From positions 16,821 to 60,034 of the forward strand of contig NZ_QAJK01000035.1 of the NCBI RefSeq assembly GCF_003852515.1: 43,214 nucleotides of DNA, written 5' to 3'. The notes below the pieces were generated by a model that was not told where the DNA came from, made no database searches, and saw nothing but the letters and a program-made list of their open reading frames with translations. Made by a program: the position numbers and the translations under genes. This DNA is from Variovorax sp. KBW07 (GTDB lineage Bacteria > Pseudomonadota > Gammaproteobacteria > Burkholderiales > Burkholderiaceae_C). How positions within the stretch are numbered: position 1 is the first letter of the stretch; each line of letters opens with the position of its first letter. Positions 43,201 to 43,214 of the stretch are shown one piece after another.

Positions 43201-43214
43201 CGGCTTGCTCGGCG
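40202..43214 (+). CDS. giant repeat-rich surface/adhesin-type protein (3' end outside window)
   Basis: The frame from ATG 40202 stays open to the window edge, over 1004 codons. No Sec signal is present. Residues about 60-150 ([28 protein letters not shown]) resemble retention-type modules at the N-termini of type I-secreted adhesins. A hydrophobic Gly/Ala segment ends in six Gly near 190. Residues 210-328 are an Asp-Ala/Ser-Asp tract. A ~120-residue module (41183-41540) is followed by a long array of 10-residue repeats (consensus [10 protein letters not shown], to about 42620), a second copy of the module (42641-42996), then more repeats. Aspartates at fixed repeat positions could bind calcium. 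Likely secreted by a type I system and used in attachment or biofilm; that is inferred. Confidence 0.85.
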   Translation, partial: MTAQQASTNSTEGLAAAGAAPVVIAQATVTPLGAPAVMSSSAPAAAAGPASIGTLSNATPGVAVMRDGVRIPVDGNQTLVAGDRVIVPQDGHANVLFPGSASNKAPLAGVFTGGTDATIGSTKLPGGLEQVNVDVASGDLQVTPPDSDADAAALAVTKKLAAGSGIGLGEFALGALGAAALGAALSGGGGGGDGVPLFVGGNPVPTPPVDSDADADSDADSDADADGDADSDADSDADADADADADADADADADADSDADADADSDADADADSDADADADSDSDADADADSDADADADSDADADADADADADADADSDADADADADGDHLLDPGDGLVGHVVDGLSGALGLGGALTPVTQLVDGVTDVVDDVLAPLLGETFKPNNPNEFDPIDNTVGSVTHLLGGALSPALDGLLGAGATTAILGSVLGQVDYLTDALHNGLENLIGDHGIVSGLTGALGLGGVTDQLLGKDGVLGDVLGNVLGEGSLVAGLLSDHGLVGGLLGEDGLVGGLLGDDGALGGLLGNLLGDNGLVGGLLGADGALGGLTGGLLGEEGLLGGLLGDDGALGGLLGGDGLVGGLLGGDGGLANLLGSDGLTGALLGHGGVVDSLLGEHGVIGGLITDSPLGGLLGGEGGLLGGALGGLLGDNGIVGGLLGDDGLLGGLLSNDGLLGGLLGDNGLVGGLLGGDGLLGGLLGDDGLVGGLLGGDGLLGGVLGDDGLVGGLLGGDGLVGGLLGDDGLLGGVLGSDGLLGGVLGGDGLGGGLLGPDGLVGGLLGNDGLVGGLLGDDGLLGGLLGGVLGGIGGGSPGAPGTALLDPVDSIVGGLANGLNHGLLGDLGLGNVLAPVAGLTDSLTDTVDGLLAPVLGSTFTPNSPNILDPVDGVVDQVTDGVGGLLSPLTDQLLGTGTTNALLNAVDTQVDFLTDGVANLLNGGGLLGGVLGGDGGLLGGVLGDDGLLGGLLGGDGGLLGGVLGEGGLLGGVLGGDGGLLGGVLGDDGLLGGLLG
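40829..41185 (+). repeat. acidic Asp-Ala/Ser-Asp repeat tract
   Basis: In frame with the large surface gene, this tract encodes about 118 residues in which every second residue is Asp and the others are Ala or Ser (rarely Gly). At DNA level it is a run of GAT/GAC alternating with GCG/GCC/TCC codons. Synonymous codons vary, so it is not a simple microsatellite, yet it remains prone to length change. It could act as a stiff, calcium-responsive spacer. Confidence 0.9.
41541..42620 (+). repeat. 30-bp (10-residue) Gly/Leu/Asp repeat array
   Basis: Thirty-base units encode G-L-[LV]-G-G-[LV]-L-G-x-[DN]. The period is exact through 42130-42590, and looser and interrupted earlier (for example [11 protein letters not shown] and [11 protein letters not shown]). 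Positions 9-10 vary among DD, GD, ND, SD and PD. The array resumes after 42997 and runs off the window. Unit-to-unit DNA similarity makes recombination and assembly collapse likely. Confidence 0.9.

Noticed and set aside
41541-43214. Direct repeats of about 30 bp that could suggest a CRISPR array
   Set aside because: The units are contiguous with no unique spacers, vary by synonymous codons and stay in one reading frame, so they are coding repeats.

Overview
The window looks like chromosomal DNA of a Variovorax-like member of the Comamonadaceae (Betaproteobacteria). The evidence is high G+C with strong G/C third-position bias, long spurious ORFs opposite real genes, branched-chain-type ABC uptake operons, protocatechuate 3,4-dioxygenase genes with a divergent PcaQ-type regulator, a TamA/TamB pair and a DUF1841 gene. 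The genus is inferred from gene content and style; no search was run.

Layout. 1-921: a lysophospholipid acyltransferase whose ATG overlaps the stop of a reading frame entering from the left edge. 970-1167: a minus-strand intrinsic terminator and a 25-residue membrane peptide missed by ordinary ORF calling. 1279-13557: an IclR-family regulator diverging from a co-directional run that encodes an FAD-dependent (3-ketosteroid-dehydrogenase-like) oxidoreductase, an SDR dehydrogenase, a complete LivK/H/M-G/F-type importer (M and G fused), a metallo-beta-lactamase-fold protein with a degraded zinc site, an EamA transporter, an Old Yellow Enzyme-type reductase and a double EthD-domain protein. This reads as one uptake-and-degradation system for an unidentified carboxylic or alicyclic/aromatic compound. 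13598-16441: a small lipoprotein, a chemoreceptor and a periplasmic DsbC-like thioredoxin-fold protein.

16454-19799: a MocR-type PLP-dependent regulator diverging from an unusual single polypeptide that joins a plant-type [2Fe-2S] ferredoxin, a ferredoxin-reductase module and a complete M24 metallopeptidase-fold domain. 19831-26874: a roughly 7-kb, lower-G+C accessory island bounded by near-identical 45-bp repeats, the right copy covering the 3' end and terminator of tRNA-Arg(CCU). It carries a Sec-exported Rhs/YD-repeat toxin, an overlapping candidate immunity gene, a frameshifted DUF6959-like gene and two further small genes.

26974-39915: housekeeping and metabolic genes: tamB/tamA; a CoxE-like VWA protein with GNAT, small membrane protein and MoxR ATPase; a dihaem cytochrome c; pcaG/pcaH with divergent pcaQ; DUF1841.

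40202 to the right edge: the start of a very large surface-type protein, open to the end of the window. It has no Sec signal, an acidic Asp-Ala/Ser-Asp tract, two copies of a ~120-residue module, and long arrays of a 10-residue Gly/Leu/Asp repeat. It is preceded by a near-consensus sigma-54 promoter and, about 160 bp further upstream, a palindromic site suited to an enhancer-binding protein. This gene, the ferredoxin-reductase-M24 fusion, the tRNA-bounded Rhs island and the IclR-associated catabolic cluster are the most promising places for undescribed biology.
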